Positions 9,229 through 20,945 of a stretch of 64,000 nucleotides of DNA are shown here, one piece after another. The position numbers were made by a program, and so were the translations under genes. The notes beneath the pieces are model-generated. The model searched no databases and was not told the DNA's origin. It saw only the letters and a list, made by a program, of their open reading frames with translations. The first letter of the stretch is position 1. Each line of letters begins with the position of its first letter. Location of the stretch: contig NC_061510.1 of assembly GCF_022539505.1 (NCBI RefSeq), positions 401,618,249-401,682,248 on the forward strand, written 5' to 3'. Origin of the DNA: Lolium rigidum. Taxonomy: Eukaryota; Streptophyta; Magnoliopsida; Poales; Poaceae.

Positions 9229-12200
9229 CTAGATCACGGGATGGAACCCGGCAGATTGCAAGAGAACTGCCTTGATTTCCTCTGGCTGAAGACCAGGGCC
9301 ATCATTGCATTGCTGATGTGAAAAACAAAAGACGAGTGAGTAATCGTGAACTACAGCTGACTGTATTACTTTTCACTCTCTGAAAAACTTGGCAGTAGAC
9401 CTGTACATTACCTCGGCCTTGAAAACATCCAAGGCAAAGCCATTGAAGCAACTGATCACAGCTTGCTGCACATCCAGACCGAGGGATTCGATTGCCTTCA
9501 TGGCAGATAGCAGAAGACCAGGCCTGCGAGCGCATAACATGTGGATGTTGACGACACGACCTTCACGAAGCCTAACCTCAACCTTTATCAGACAAAAAAA
9601 GAACACAAGTGATATGCATCAGATTTAGCTCATCTGAAGAAACATACTGCTTAAATGAAATTCAGAGATACTTACACTTGGTTGCTGACCAGTAGGGCTT
9701 GGCAGTGCACTCGGGCAAAGCTCTTCCTTCACACGGGATGGCAGTGTGGGTAGTGTAGGAGTCAGAGGGTGGAAGCTTGTGGGTGTTGGAGGCAGTGAGG
9801 ATGTGGAGGGAGATGCCTCTAGCTCATTCTGAAGATCATTGATCTTTTGTAGGAGCTCCTTCAGGTACTCGATTGCATCACCAAGAATCGAAGCCCTGTC
9901 CATCTATCAAAGACAACCATACAAATCAGGTCATTAGCCAGTCTCCCAGTCATGACACAAAGGATAATTGGTTAATTGTGCACACATAGTGAGATAAGCA
10001 CACCATGATTCATGCTCTTTTTCGGCTCACAAAAACTCGTGCATATTTTTTTACGTGACACGAAGTAAAAGGCTCCTTTTGGAACTATACAACAGTAGTG
10101 TTCAAGGAGATATATTTATATTATTATTATAAATGGGGTCCTCTATAAATGAATCATTGATGTCTTTTGAAGTGCCTCATGATAGTAGCTCCAATAGTTT
10201 TATTTGCATTTTTATGAGGGCGCAAACGTACTGCAGTAATCACAATTTATAACTCTTTTTTTTTGCAACAACTGTCTACACCACTGGCAATTGACTAAAA
10301 ACTGAATAATATGTAGTAGAAAAAGACAGAAAATTTGTCCTTAGTACAACTCATGGACAACAATCTCATTGACTCCTATAAGAAACAACGACAACGAAAT
10401 AAAATTATGGTAATTATTAACTACGAGAAACGTAAATTCTGTAGCCTTCATGAAAAGTGAAAACTATTTTTTCATGAAAAAGAGTTAAACTTATGGCCAT
10501 ACCATATAGATAGAGATAGCATCAGTAGAAGCTAAATAAAAGAGCTGGGGTTGTATTGATACTAAATCACAAAACTGGACAGACCAAGGACTCTGCCAAC
10601 AATTTAAAAAGGTTAAAATGTATGCTGATATAACAAATTCATGAAACTGGTGTGCGTCCACAACTCTACATGAGTACTTGCTCCTATGAAATAGTTGTTA
10701 TATAGGGCATTAATTTTATTATGTAACTATTTAGTATTTACAACCCTTCTGTCAACAACTATGATACCAATTTGAGCGACAGTGATTTACATTTTTTTTA
10801 CGGGAAGAGTGATTTACTTTTAGCACAACGCAAGCACCGCGATTGAATTTAACTAGTATGCTGTTTTTTCTGCTAATACTAGTATGCTGATTTAATTAGT
10901 CCCATAATTAGGAATCCGTATGTCAAGCAAAAAAATAATGACCAAATTAAAATAATTAATTCCTCCAAGAAATAGGAATTCATACGGTAGATCTTCCTTA
11001 CTTAAGCATGACTTTATCTCTAAAGGAGTAGAATTAAAGTCATGCCTAAGTAAGTAAGATCTAGTCCTTTAGAGATAACATGAGTTGAAGGTAAACTGAA
11101 GATGTGGTCCTCTAATGGGCGTGTATGGCCAAACAACAAACTAGGAGCTACAGTTTCTGTACATGGGACACCAACGTTTCAAAGACTGTACTGATCTGCA
11201 ATCTACATGTAGAATTGCATCTGAGATGCAGTAATCGACTTTGACAAACAGTACAACGGAACCTATACTCAAGTTTACAAGTCCAAATGCAATTGAAAAC
11301 AAAACTAATATATCATTTAACGCTGATTTCAACTAGCCATGCTAGATGCTAACTCCAGATTTTCATCTTTCCACCCTTTAAGACAAGCAAGCACACACAA
11401 TTCATCACTATTAGGCGATGTAGTCATTTCAATCCTTGGTATGGATGTTTCAAAATTGCCACAACCCGCTAAACCCAAGCACAGGCAAGAAATAGTACTG
11501 CAGTACTGTTAAATTCTACTCCGTATATACTCTGATACAGGTGGCGAGGAAGAATTTCTCACCTTGCTGATCTTGGGCACGACAGACCGGAGCATGTAGA
11601 GCCGGTCATTGAGCTTCTTGCGACGACGGCGCTCCGCCATGAGGTTCTTGGCCGGCATTCCCTTCCTCTTCCCCTTCCCTTCCGCCGTGCCGCCGCCGAC
11701 GGTCACCGTGCTGTTGGCGTTCGATTCCTTCCTGGCGCTCTCCTCGACGCCCCTCCCGTCCTCCGGCTCCGAGTCGTAATTCATTCCGGACGCGTCAATG
11801 CTCACGACGTCCTCATCGACGTCGTCGAGTAGTGTGTCACGCCCAGCGGACAAGCCACTCCCGGCCGACACCACCATACGCTTCTTCTCGTCGTCCTCTT
11901 CGCCGGCATTACGCCGGAGCGCGCGTTTCTGGAAGAGCGTCGGCTGCGCGCCCACCGGCGGGAAGGTCTCCAGCGGCTGCAAAACAGCCGCGTTCCCGCG
12001 CCCGGAGAAGGGAGCGGTCAAGCACGCCGGAGCAGCAGGCGCCTCCGAGGAGGAGCCGCTCCCGTCCCCTGCGCCGGTGTCGAACAAGTCGAAACCGGCG
12101 AGGCCACCGAACTCCGTCATTTGTGGCGGTGCGAGGCCGAAGCCACCGAAGGAGCCAAGGAATCCTGTGTTCCCATGCGTCAGCAGGGAAACCGGGGCGG

Positions 12201-12699
12201 TGTTCGAAGCTTTCCCGGCGCCAAGAAACGCCGCGAAATCGCCGCCAACATTTCCGGAGCGGCCAAGGCCGAATCCAGAGATGTCGAACGGTCCGGTGCC
12301 TCCTAGGTTGAGGAGCGGGAACATCTGCGAGCCTGCACCGAAGCCGGGGTCGGAACCCGATGCTCCCATGGACGCCGGCACAATGGCCATGGACCCGCGC
12401 GCGGCGGCGTCGCCACCCGCTTGCGCGCCGGCGTCGAAGTACCAGTCCTCATCAAGCATCGCCGGAGCGCGGAAATCCCCACCTCCCACCGAGCCCATAG
12501 CCAGGAGGTGCTGGTCACGGTGGGGACCCGTCTCGTGCCCCATCATCGGCAGCATCCCGGTCGCCGCCGGTTGCTGGTGGCCGAGGCCCTGTTCTTGGCC
12601 AGCTTCTTCCTGCATCCAGAGCGAATTGTTATACCGCGATTGCATGGCCGCGGGCCGCGGGAATTGCGGCGGGGCGTGAGGGTTCTGTGGGTGCGGCAA
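9229..12699 (-). CDS. ICE1: ICE1/SCREAM-like bHLH transcription factor, four exons, 539 aa
   Basis: Exons on the minus strand: 12699-11563, 9903-9676, 9582-9412, 9312-9229; all introns are GT-AG and the frame is kept (379+76+57+27 residues). Residues 1-340 are a low-complexity activator region with the ICE-type blocks [15 protein letters not shown] near the N-terminus, [19 protein letters not shown] and [12 protein letters not shown]. The basic helix-loop-helix starts near residue 350 ([13 protein letters not shown]; the E-R-R residues read E-boxes), is split by intron 1 after VVPKISK, and continues [24 protein letters not shown] motif in exon 2 fits a SUMO site, as known for ICE1. Exons 3-4 encode the C-terminal ACT-like dimerisation domain ([16 protein letters not shown]). 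ICE1 proteins are nuclear, activate CBF/DREB genes in cold, and pair with SPCH/MUTE/FAMA in stomatal development. It appears intact. The ortholog versus paralog assignment (ICE1 or ICE2) needs a tree. Confidence 0.93.
10989..11077. repeat. Inverted repeats in A-B-A'-B' order within intron 1 of the ICE1-like gene
   Basis: Arm A (10989-11016) pairs with A' (11035-11062) at 26 of 28 positions. Segment B (11015-11031, TATCTCTAAAGGAGTAG) pairs with B' (11061-11077) at 16 of 17. The order A-B-A'-B' is that of a pseudoknot or of two alternative hairpins. It lies in the 1659-bp intron 1 (9904-11562), which otherwise is AT-rich with no feature I can name. Confidence 0.8.
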
Positions 12700-12905
12700 T
12701 GGCCGGAGGAGTTGGGATGCAGCAGAGATGGCAGAGCAGAGGAGAGCAGATGAGAGCGGAGGAGTGTGAGTCTGTCTGAGTTATCTTTCTAGCAGCGCAG
12801 TGTGTGTATATGTACTGCTGGGCCGCCATTGAGAGAAACAGGACAAATTACCGAAATAACCACCCCGAAAAAGGACACAGCTAGCCAGCCTCTACAGGCT
12901 GGTTA
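12700..12905 (-). promoter_or_regulatory. 5' flank and probable core promoter of the ICE1-like gene
   Basis: Upstream of the ATG (12699) the minus strand has CT/CA-rich leader sequence, then a weak TATA-like ACATATACACAC at 12813-12802, about 105 bp from the ATG. A Harbinger-like element starts at 12906, so the host promoter next to the gene is only about 200 bp before transposon sequence begins. Confidence 0.35.
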
Positions 12906-13615
12906 GAGCATCTGCAACAGACGTGCCAAAATACGCGTGCTAAAAAACCTACCAAAATACAGCGTGGGAGCGGACACGCGAAGCTCTAGCAGGTGCGCTA
13001 AATTATTTGCGGTGCGCAACCTTCTACGCCATCCTATGGATTAAATCTGACGCGCCGCTTCCAGCGCGCGCTATAAAACGAGGCGCGCACCCAACCGCCA
13101 GGAAGTGTCAGCCGTGCGTCGCTTCGCCACCGCTCCACCTCGCTCCGCGCGTCGCTCCGCCTGCGCTCCACCTCACCTCGCGCGCCACTCCGCCTTCGCC
13201 GTGACGCCTCCTCGCTGCCGCTCGAGCTCCAGCTACCGCGGTGTGCGAGCGTCCGGATGGGACATTCTACGCCGAGATCCGGAGCAGCAAGGAGCGCATC
13301 GGGCTCGGCACGTTCGATACGGCCAAGGAGGCCGCCGCCGCGGTTCACCACTAGGCGGCCATCGCAATGTTTGAGTCAGTGGCATGCGAGGCCACCATCA
13401 TCGCCTTGCGCAAGCTTCGACACACCACCGCAGCGCGTAGGGAGGCGGCGGCGATCGACGGCGCCGCCAACGCCGTGCGCGACCATTGGGACACCACATC
13501 AGTGCACAGGAAGGCGGCGGAGGCGGCTGCGCGCGAGAAGGCCGGCCGCGTCGCCAACGATGCGGCGGAGGAGGAACGCGTGGAGGAGACGACAGCCGAT
13601 GCTATGGCTTGTGGT
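12906..13615 (+). mobile_element. Left part of a Harbinger-like element C
   Basis: It begins GAGCATCTGCAACAGACGTG after TTA (12903-12905), like the GAGCATCTCCA ends of element B. CTATAAAAC at about 13070-13078 is a TATA box, and an AP2/ERF-like reading frame follows. No matching right end was found; TGTGACATCCAGG at 13616 may be the edge of a later insertion. The right boundary is therefore a guess. Confidence 0.45.
13234..13615 (+). pseudogene. Broken AP2/ERF-domain gene carried by Harbinger-like element C
   Basis: TACCGCGGTGTGCGA gives YRGVRA, the start of an AP2/ERF domain. After a one-base frame change the sequence reads GTFYAEIRSSKERIGLGTFD followed by TAKEAAAAVHH and a TAG. These are the YRG and LGTFDTAxEAA signatures of AP2/ERF DNA-binding domains. 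Coding-like Ala/Arg-rich sequence continues to about 13615. The frameshift and stop disable it. The upstream TATA box suggests the element once carried a transcription unit. Confidence 0.55.
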
Positions 13616-14667
13616 GTGACATCCAGGTTTAGAGGTTACAAAAGTGAGGAAACAAATGTGTGCATTGCATTCTTGCATAGAAAATCCGAGAAATTTTTGC
13701 GCTTTCAAATAAAACCTGTCACAGGAATTGAAGTTTCTCTTGAGTTGATGGAATTGTAGTAGATCATCAAGTCAAGCGCTATAAACTTCGACGTGACCTT
13801 TGCTAAAACCCCATTTTGGGTAGAGGTGATTTGATCTAAGGGGTTAGATCAAATGAATCTAAAATCAACACAACAACACCTTAAGCAAGGATTGATTACT
13901 TGATCTTCTAAAAGATCATAATATGGTATTTCTTGCAACAACATATGGATACCTATTCAACTATAAATCAGGGAAGAAGAAATAATTGATAAACTTTTTT
14001 TTACTTATCTTTTTCATGTCTTGAACTATTACATGTTCCTAGAATGAACCTCATGGTATATCTTCAACTCAATTCTTAAATTCATGACAAGGAGAGCAAT
14101 ACTAGTCTTCTCACCAAGTGTCCACTTATTCTATTCTTATCTATCCAAACTTATCTACATCAAACCTAGAGAACGGAGAGGTCCATACCTATCAGAATAA
14201 CAAGGTCAACTCTTGAGCTAAAGCATATGGATATAATCCATCTCAATTTGGAGTGGTGGGGAAATCCAATATTAAATTAAATAAAACCATAACTCGGATT
14301 CGAATAAATGATGAAGAAACTAGTTTACCCAAGCTAGCCAAATGGAGCCTAAGCCTACGTACCTAATTAAAGAGACCTTGTGAGCACATCATAAATCCTA
14401 GAGTGATCATGCCAAGGTTAAAGATCGAGTACAAGTTGAGTGTTACACTCTAGTGGTTAGAGAAATCACTTGATCTTGGAGGAGAGTGTCATACTTTAGA
14501 GATACCTTAGGAAGCTAATACCATGGTCATCACAACTAGGTAATGATCAGAAACCCTAAGAACTTGAAGTAAGAAGCTATTGAAAATAAGTTGGTCTATT
14601 GCATGGTCATGCTCTGGAGATATAGAAGTCTAAGTTAAAGCTATTATGATAAGAAGATAGCATCCAT
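13616..14667. other. AT-rich sequence, probably degenerate retroelement
   Basis: It starts TGTGACATCCAGG, a possible LTR edge, but no partner LTR, coding domain or target duplication was found. The CACTA element at 14668 is inserted in it, and similar AT-rich sequence resumes at 16247. Confidence 0.35.
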
Positions 14668-16246
14668 CACTAGTGGAAAACAGGCCTTTTGATCCGGGTG
14701 GTTAGGGCCTTTTGTCGCGGGCGGCCAGCCGCGACAAGCAAGGCGCGATAAAAGGGAGGCCTTTTATCCCGGGTCACTTAGGACCCGCGACATAAGGTCC
14801 ACCACGTGGTAGCCGCCTGGCGCGCAGGGCACAGGCCCTTTTGTCGCGGGCGGTATTACCACCCGCGACAAAAGGCCCTCTACGTGGCGCGCGCACAACG
14901 CTTCGCTTTAGGGTTTGAGGGGTGCAGCACCCCTCCCCCCCGCCACCGACCGCCTGTTATATCATTTTCTTCGTTCGAAAATAAAAGTTGCATATATTTG
15001 TACGCTACTAGAAATTGTACACGTTCATTCAATATATATATATATAGATCGATCAAACAAATGTTGGATGCAAAAGTCGATTCCTCTTTACATGTAGCCC
15101 TTACATATATATATACATTTAGCTCACGATCGACAAGCGGTACTAACGACCGTCTATTTGGAGGTAGAGCATCTATTTGGACTAAACAAGCCTTTGTTGT
15201 TTAGTACATCTTTAATCAAAAGTCCCGCCAGTTCCTCCGCGATTCCTAGTGCGTGTTCCTTTGGTTGGAGTCTCGTCCCGCATGATCTCGACCTATATAC
15301 GAAAATGAGATGAGTATGACTATATCGGTCTTGATAACGAAATATTGATGATAATAAATAAAGTTGTGAACTTACGTTGAATTTATTATTGTTACGCTTC
15401 TCGGTGGTTAACATGCGAATGGACTCGCAAACGTAGTATCCACATAGATTCGTCCCTTGTGGCTGCTGGGGGCACGGTACGGGAGTAAATGTTAGCTTCT
15501 TCGCCTGGGTTTCGTTCTTACGATGTCTCTTGAAAGCGGTCCAAGCCCTGCCAGAGCAAAAGAATGATTGAATGAGTGGATAATTAATTGATATCTCACG
15601 AATGATAAAGCGCGGCGATGAAGGAAATTACACTTGGAGCAACTTCGCAAGTCCTGGAACCCGTCCACGCCTCTACTCAGTGGGTCTTTTACCTCAACTA
15701 GTCCCTTATCAGGTTGAATATCTAGTAGAATCCAGTGGAAGCTGCACATGTTATGCATATACGTCAGGAATTACACTTAACATCGAGTAAGAAAAATTGA
15801 ATGTGCATAAAGATCATTAAGACTCTCACTCGTAGTTGTAAGGAAACAATATTGAATCACGAAATATTGCTCCCCCAAAAACCTTAGTAGGTTTCCCCCG
15901 TTTCTTGGGCATTAAACTTTACCGTTTGAGCATGTACTTTATCCGGGTCAATAAACCCAATATTGATAATATTATTACTTTTGCATTCACCGATCTTCGG
16001 TCCGCATAAGAGAACACATAAGATATAATGAGTATATATATGCAATGAAAACGAACATGAACTGAATGAAAATGAACTTATATGTAGTTAACAACTTACA
16101 AGCAATAGCAACTCATGAGAGATTTGTCGAGGGCATCTAGATTGAATAACTGCCAGAGTTCGGGGCGACGTGGCCAGGCCATTTGTCGCGGGTGCAGGCG
16201 CGCCCGCGACAAAAGGCTCCCACGGAAGCCCTGTTTTCCACTAGTG
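14668..16246 (-). mobile_element. Non-autonomous CACTA element, complete, TSD CAT
   Basis: The ends are perfect inverted repeats: CACTAGTGGAAAACAGG at 14668-14684 and its complement at 16230-16246. CAT flanks both sides (14665-14667, 16247-16249). Subterminal TTTTGTCGCGGGCGG and CCCGCGACAAAAGG motifs are repeated near 14710-14880 and 16184-16215. Size is 1579 bp. No TNP2-type transposase is present, but exons of a ULP1-like gene remain on the minus strand. Confidence 0.92.
15154..15758 (-). pseudogene. ULP1/C48-type cysteine protease exon remnants of a CACTA element
   Basis: Three minus-strand pieces are visible. Near 15743-15650: CSFHWILLDIQPDKGLVEV, the His box of ULP1-type SUMO proteases. 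Near 15480-15409: CPQQPQGTNLCGYYVCESIR, the Cys box, with the catalytic Cys codon at 15442-15444. After an intron, near 15287-15165: LGIAEELAGLLIKDVLNNKG, the usual C-terminal tail. C48-type domains are known in plant CACTA and MULE elements. Upstream exons are missing, so it is a remnant, though the His and Cys residues are kept. Compare the Cys-less version at 47573-48778. Confidence 0.8.
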
Positions 16247-17400
16247 CATCACATAAAATCAGAGGGAGACTACTAACCAACAACCTCTAACCCATTTTCA
16301 ACATCCTTAGCGTAGAAACAGTTGAAGGGCATCCAAACCATGTTTAACCAAGAAATTTTATCAACCCTAATGATGTTAGAACCAACCACCCTCATATTGA
16401 GAGGAAAAGTAACTCTAGTCCACTCAACCTATTTTCTACACACCTAAAACCCTAGACCAGATCTCAATTCCAACTTATGCATCACTTGGTGATCATAAGT
16501 AAACTCTAGTGTAATGCCCCACATCCCAATCCATCTAGTGTGATCGATGGACTATCCTTCGAAAGTAATTCAAAACTATGAACCAAGTGATCACCACACA
16601 CATAAAAATGGGTGTGTGACATAATCATAAATCTTAAACCATATATCTTTCTTGGGAATAAAATAAAAACCAACTCTGAATGTTCCAAGTAAAAAACCCT
16701 CACAAACACCACTTATGACATTCTAATATATGAATTTCTATGTCACTAGAAAAATATAAAATTCAACTCAATGTTATTTTACTTACTGACAAATGAAAAG
16801 CCAAATAATAATCTAAACCTTTGGTCAATTCCTTTAATGTCAATAACAAAAATATGAAGTTTTTATATTTCATATACAAATCAACCAATACAATAGGAAA
16901 TAACTTGAATTCCAAATGAATTTGAATTGGAACTATATCTATTGAGATAACTATTTAAAATCTAACTATAAATAAGACTACTACAAGAATATTAGTACAC
17001 ATAAATATTATTTAATACCAATCCATGGCCTATACAGATATCTCTGCATAATTCTTGTTTAATTCATAAATTTGAAATCACTCAAAACAGGATTGAATCC
17101 AAATAGCAAATACAAAATAGAAAAAAGGAATAAGAAAACAGGAAAATAGAAAGGGATAAAAAAATAGAGAAAGAGGAACCATGCCGGCCAGCGACTGAAC
17201 CAGACCAAGGACCAGCCCAGGAGAGCCCACCAAGCCACCGAACTGAACCCAGCTCAACATAACCATCCCGTAGGATTCATGCATTGGGGGCATAGTCCTC
17301 AAGCTTCTTCCTGCTTGTCCGTCGCGCTGTCTGACGTGAGGAGCTCGTCCGCCGCCAAATTGGACCATCTCGGACGTCAACGACACAACGAACTAGCTCC
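16247..17400. other. AT-rich sequence, no gene recognised
   Basis: A continuation of the sequence interrupted by the CACTA element. There are no coding domains. The start of the LINE sequence is somewhere between about 17280 and 17460. Confidence 0.4.
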
Positions 17401-20102
17401 ATGCATCATACGCACGTTCCCTCCTAGCTTTCCCGCGGCATCCTCCGGCATAGTAGCCCCAAATGCCATCTTCCACCTCTTCCTTAACCGGCACCCTCTC
17501 CTTCCCGCCATGCGTCGCAATGCTAGGAAGCGCAAGAATCACATCCTTAGGCTCAAGCTCAATGATGGTTTGGCTACGACTCATGAGGAAAAAGACAAAT
17601 TGATCTTCGATCATTTCTCCAGCACCCTGGGCCGACCCCCTCCACGACAGCTGGACTTCAACTGGGACGCTTTAAATCCCACGGTTCACCCCCTTGAGGA
17701 CCTGGGCCTTCCTTTCTCGGAGCTTGAGATAAAAGAGGCCATCGACGACATGCCATTTGATAAGGCCCCGGGACCTGATGGTTTCTCTATAGCTTTCTTC
17801 CGCTCCTGCTGGGATATTATAAAGGACGACCTTATGGGAACCATAAATGCCTTCTCTGAGTTATCAACACATAACTTTCGCATTATCAACACCGCAAATA
17901 TGGTGCTTCTACCAAAGAAGGATGGCGCTGAGTCCATTACTGACTTTCGGCCAATTAGCCTTATTCATGTGATCCCAAAGATTATCGCTAAGGCTATGGC
18001 GCGTCGTCTCAGCCCGAAGATGAATGAGATCATATCCCGCAGCCAAAGTGCTTTCATCAAGAATAGAACTATCCATGACAACTTCATGTACGTCAGAAAC
18101 ACGGCCCGCAAGCTTCACCGCAGCAAAACGCCATCCCTTCTCATCAAGCTAGACATCGCCAAGGCTTTTGATTCACGTTCGTTGGGACTATATGCTTGAC
18201 CTCCTGCAGCGCCTTGGGTTTCCCCAGAGATGGCGTGCTCTTTTGACGACTTTGTTCTCTACGGCCTCGTCCAGAGTGCTTCTCAATGGGATTCCAGGAA
18301 AGAACATCTCTCATGGTCGCGGTCTCAGGCAAGGAGACCCCCTCTCGCCTCTCCTGTTTGATATCGCCATCGACCCGCTTCAGAAAATCTTGGAAGTGGC
18401 TACGAACTCCGGGCTTCTTCACGCTATGCCGGGCGGTTTTGAGGGTCCTCGGGTCTCTCTTTATGCGGACGACGCGGCCATCTTCTTGACTCCTACAGAG
18501 CACGATATTTTGGGGCTTGCCAATATCCTTCGCCAGTTTGGCGAGGTCACGGGCATGGTGACCAACGTGATGAAAAGTTCCATCGCCCCTATCCAATGTG
18601 CAAATGTGGATCTACCGGAAATCTTGACGAGCTTCCCTGCGGCGTTGGCCTCTTTCCCCATAAAGTACTTGGGGTTACCTCTTTCCCTTGGGCGACTCAA
18701 GAGGGCTGATCTTCAGCCTTACATTGACAAAGCGGTGGCGCGTCTAAACCCTTGGAAAGGCAGATTTCTTAACCGTGCTGGCTGCACCGCTCTTGTTAAA
18801 TCGGTGCTTTCTTCTATGCCTATTTTTCTGCTAACGGCTCTTAAGGCAGACAAGGGCATTCTTAAGGCTTTCGCGAAAATTAGTCGTGGCATGCTATGGG
18901 CCTGCAAGGAGGCGGTCAGTGGAGGGAAATGCAAGGTCAAGCGGCAAAAAGTTTGTCGCCCAAAGGAGCTAGGTGGTCTTGGAATCCTAGACCTGGAAAA
19001 ATTCTCTCGAGCCCTAAGGCTTCGATGGCTTTGGTATGAATGGACGGCGCCGGATAAACCTTGGGTAGGCTCGGAAACGCCTAATGACGCCTCCGATTTG
19101 GACCTCTTCAACGCTGCAACTAGGGTCACCATTGGCGATGGAGGAAAAGCCTCCTTTTGGTCTTCTTCCTGGCTCAACGGCGCCCCACCCAAGGACCTTG
19201 CCCCCCTGATTTTCTCGGCGTCCAAAAGGAAGAACCGAACCGTGCGGGATGCCCTTCATAACCAGAGTTGGGTGGCTGACATTGCGGTTGACGCCTTCAC
19301 CATAGACCATATGGAGCAGTATGTCCGCCTCTGGGAGCTTGTCTCGAACATCAACCTTACCCCTGGCACTGAGGATTCCATTGTCTGGACGCTGACTCCC
19401 AATGGTTGCTACTCGGCCAGATCTGCCTACAAGGCTCAGTTCATGGCGGCTTTACCTTGCCCCTTCGGCAACATCGTCTGGAAGACTTGGGCTCCCCCGA
19501 AGTGTCGTTTCTTCGCCTGGCTTGCTGTCCAAAATCGCCTTTGGACCGCTGGATCGTCTTGCCAAAAGAGGGTGGCCACACCCTCCTACTTGCCAGCTTT
19601 GTAGATGCTCCCCGGAAACGGCCCGGCACCTCCTTTTTGAATGTCGCTTCTCCAAGAGAGTATGGATGGCAGCGGCTTCGTGGCTATCTTGCCCGGACCT
19701 TATCCGATGTCTCGGCACCGGGAGACCTAAGGTGCTGGAATACTGGCAAGCTATCGCCAGAACCCCCACCTCTTCTGCAAAAGGCCTGCGAACTGCAATT
19801 ATGCTAATTGCCTGGGAGATTTGGAAGGAGCGAAATGAGCGTGTGTTCAACAATAAATCCTCCCTACCCTCGGAGATCATGCTCAAAATAAGGGAGGAGG
19901 GCAAGAACTGGATTCTTGCAGGTGCAAAGGGCCTAGCTGAGCTCGTGGGCTAACCTTTTCGTAGTGTTCTCTCTTTCGGGGGTGGGGGGTGTGTTTGCCC
20001 CCCCCTTCCCTCTTTTTTACTTTTATGGCTCTTGCCATCCCCTTGTTTGCTTCTCCTATATTAATATAAGGCAAAAGCTTTTTTGCCCGTTTCAAAAAAA
20101 AA
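17400..20102 (+). mobile_element. 5'-truncated LINE (non-LTR retrotransposon)
   Basis: It contains the reverse-transcriptase half of an ORF2 and ends in a short 3' UTR plus a nine-A tail (20094-20102). The endonuclease domain and ORF1 are absent, as is normal for 5'-truncated LINE copies. The left boundary is uncertain and I could not find a target-site duplication. Confidence 0.85.
17459..19953 (+). pseudogene. LINE ORF2 fragment: reverse transcriptase and zf-RVT domain, frameshifted
   Basis: Segment 1 (to 18199) carries KAPGPDGFSIAFF, TDFRPISLIHVIPK and KLDIAKAFD with the first catalytic Asp. A frameshift near 18170 moves to segment 2 (18168-19604), with LRQGDPLSPLLFDIA and the YADDA catalytic motif near 18462-18476. 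A second frameshift near 19550 leads to segment 3 (to 19953), with the zinc-binding pattern CQLC...ARHLLFEC of the zf-RVT domain and a normal LINE C-terminus. The enzyme would copy LINE RNA at nicked target DNA. Two frameshifts and the missing endonuclease make this copy dead. Confidence 0.9.
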
Positions 20103-20945
20103 GATCTAGACGACATGGGCGAAGCTCACCTTGGCCACCTGTGAGCGGTACCCGCTGACCGCCGAGCAGCGTACCATGGAGGAGGGCGAGGCGAAGGCGC
20201 GCGCGGCGACAGAGTGGACGGTCGTCAAGGCAGCTGATGTGGAGCAGACGGAGGTGTTCCAGGCTGTCGACGAGGAGGATGGCGCGACGGCTGGTACGAC
20301 GTCGCCGATGATACACCGCCGGGCCAGCAAGCCGTGATGGCGTGATGCTTGCCTCACTCGAGACTGCGCATCAGAAGAAGAAGACGACTCACAAGCGCGA
20401 ACTCGCGAGGTGAACACCACCATCAAGGCTTGCGTGGCCGAGTTCTCCCGCGCCACTGCCGAGCACGAGACAGTGCATCGGGACGACCGCCATGCCATAG
20501 GCAACTTGATCGCACGGAGGGCCTAGCTCATCGCCGTAGCAGAAGCACGCCGCCTGCTCCAGCTCCCCTCGCCCGAGCGGTGGGCACACGAGGAGGAGGA
20601 AGATGAGTATCGGCTGGAGGAGCAGCGCAACCGAGAGTGGCGCGTGAATTACTAGCGGGGGAACAGGCAACCCACCGCCGGTGGGCTGGCCCGGCTCTGA
20701 ACACACCAAGATGCGGGTTGACCTCACAAGCCGCCGCGAGCTGATGCGCGGCCAGAGGGGGAGGGGGGGCGGGGCGCACTCACAAACGTGGCAAGGCTCG
20801 CGCGGAGGTAGGACGCCGAGGAGAGAGCTGCTGGCAGCGCGGGGCTATCCAGCTGAAGCTGGAGTGGTATCCTCACGTGTACCACATGACACCAGCGTCG
20901 AGTGGAATCCTCGGCCGCACAGGAAGCGGCGAGGTCTAGAATAGA
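20103..20945 (+). pseudogene. Captured gene fragment, charged and coiled-coil-like, unrecognised
   Basis: Coding-like sequence in changing frames. 20131-20336 gives an acidic stretch including MEEGEAKARAATEWTVVKAA. 20380-20655 gives a charged helical stretch with VAEFSRATAEHETVHRDDRH, a TAG after ARRA, then EEEEDEYRLEEQRNREWRVN and another TAG. The last part to 20945 is Arg-rich. I cannot name the family. It follows directly after the LINE poly(A), so the LINE may have inserted at its edge. Confidence 0.35.

Noticed and set aside
11798..12679. Long plus-strand open frames opposite ICE1-like exon 1
   Set aside because: They are shadows of the GC-rich bHLH exon on the minus strand; the bHLH frame has motifs, introns and the expected length.
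18144..19310. Minus-strand open frames across the LINE
   Set aside because: They are antisense shadows of the reverse-transcriptase frame, which has all catalytic motifs.
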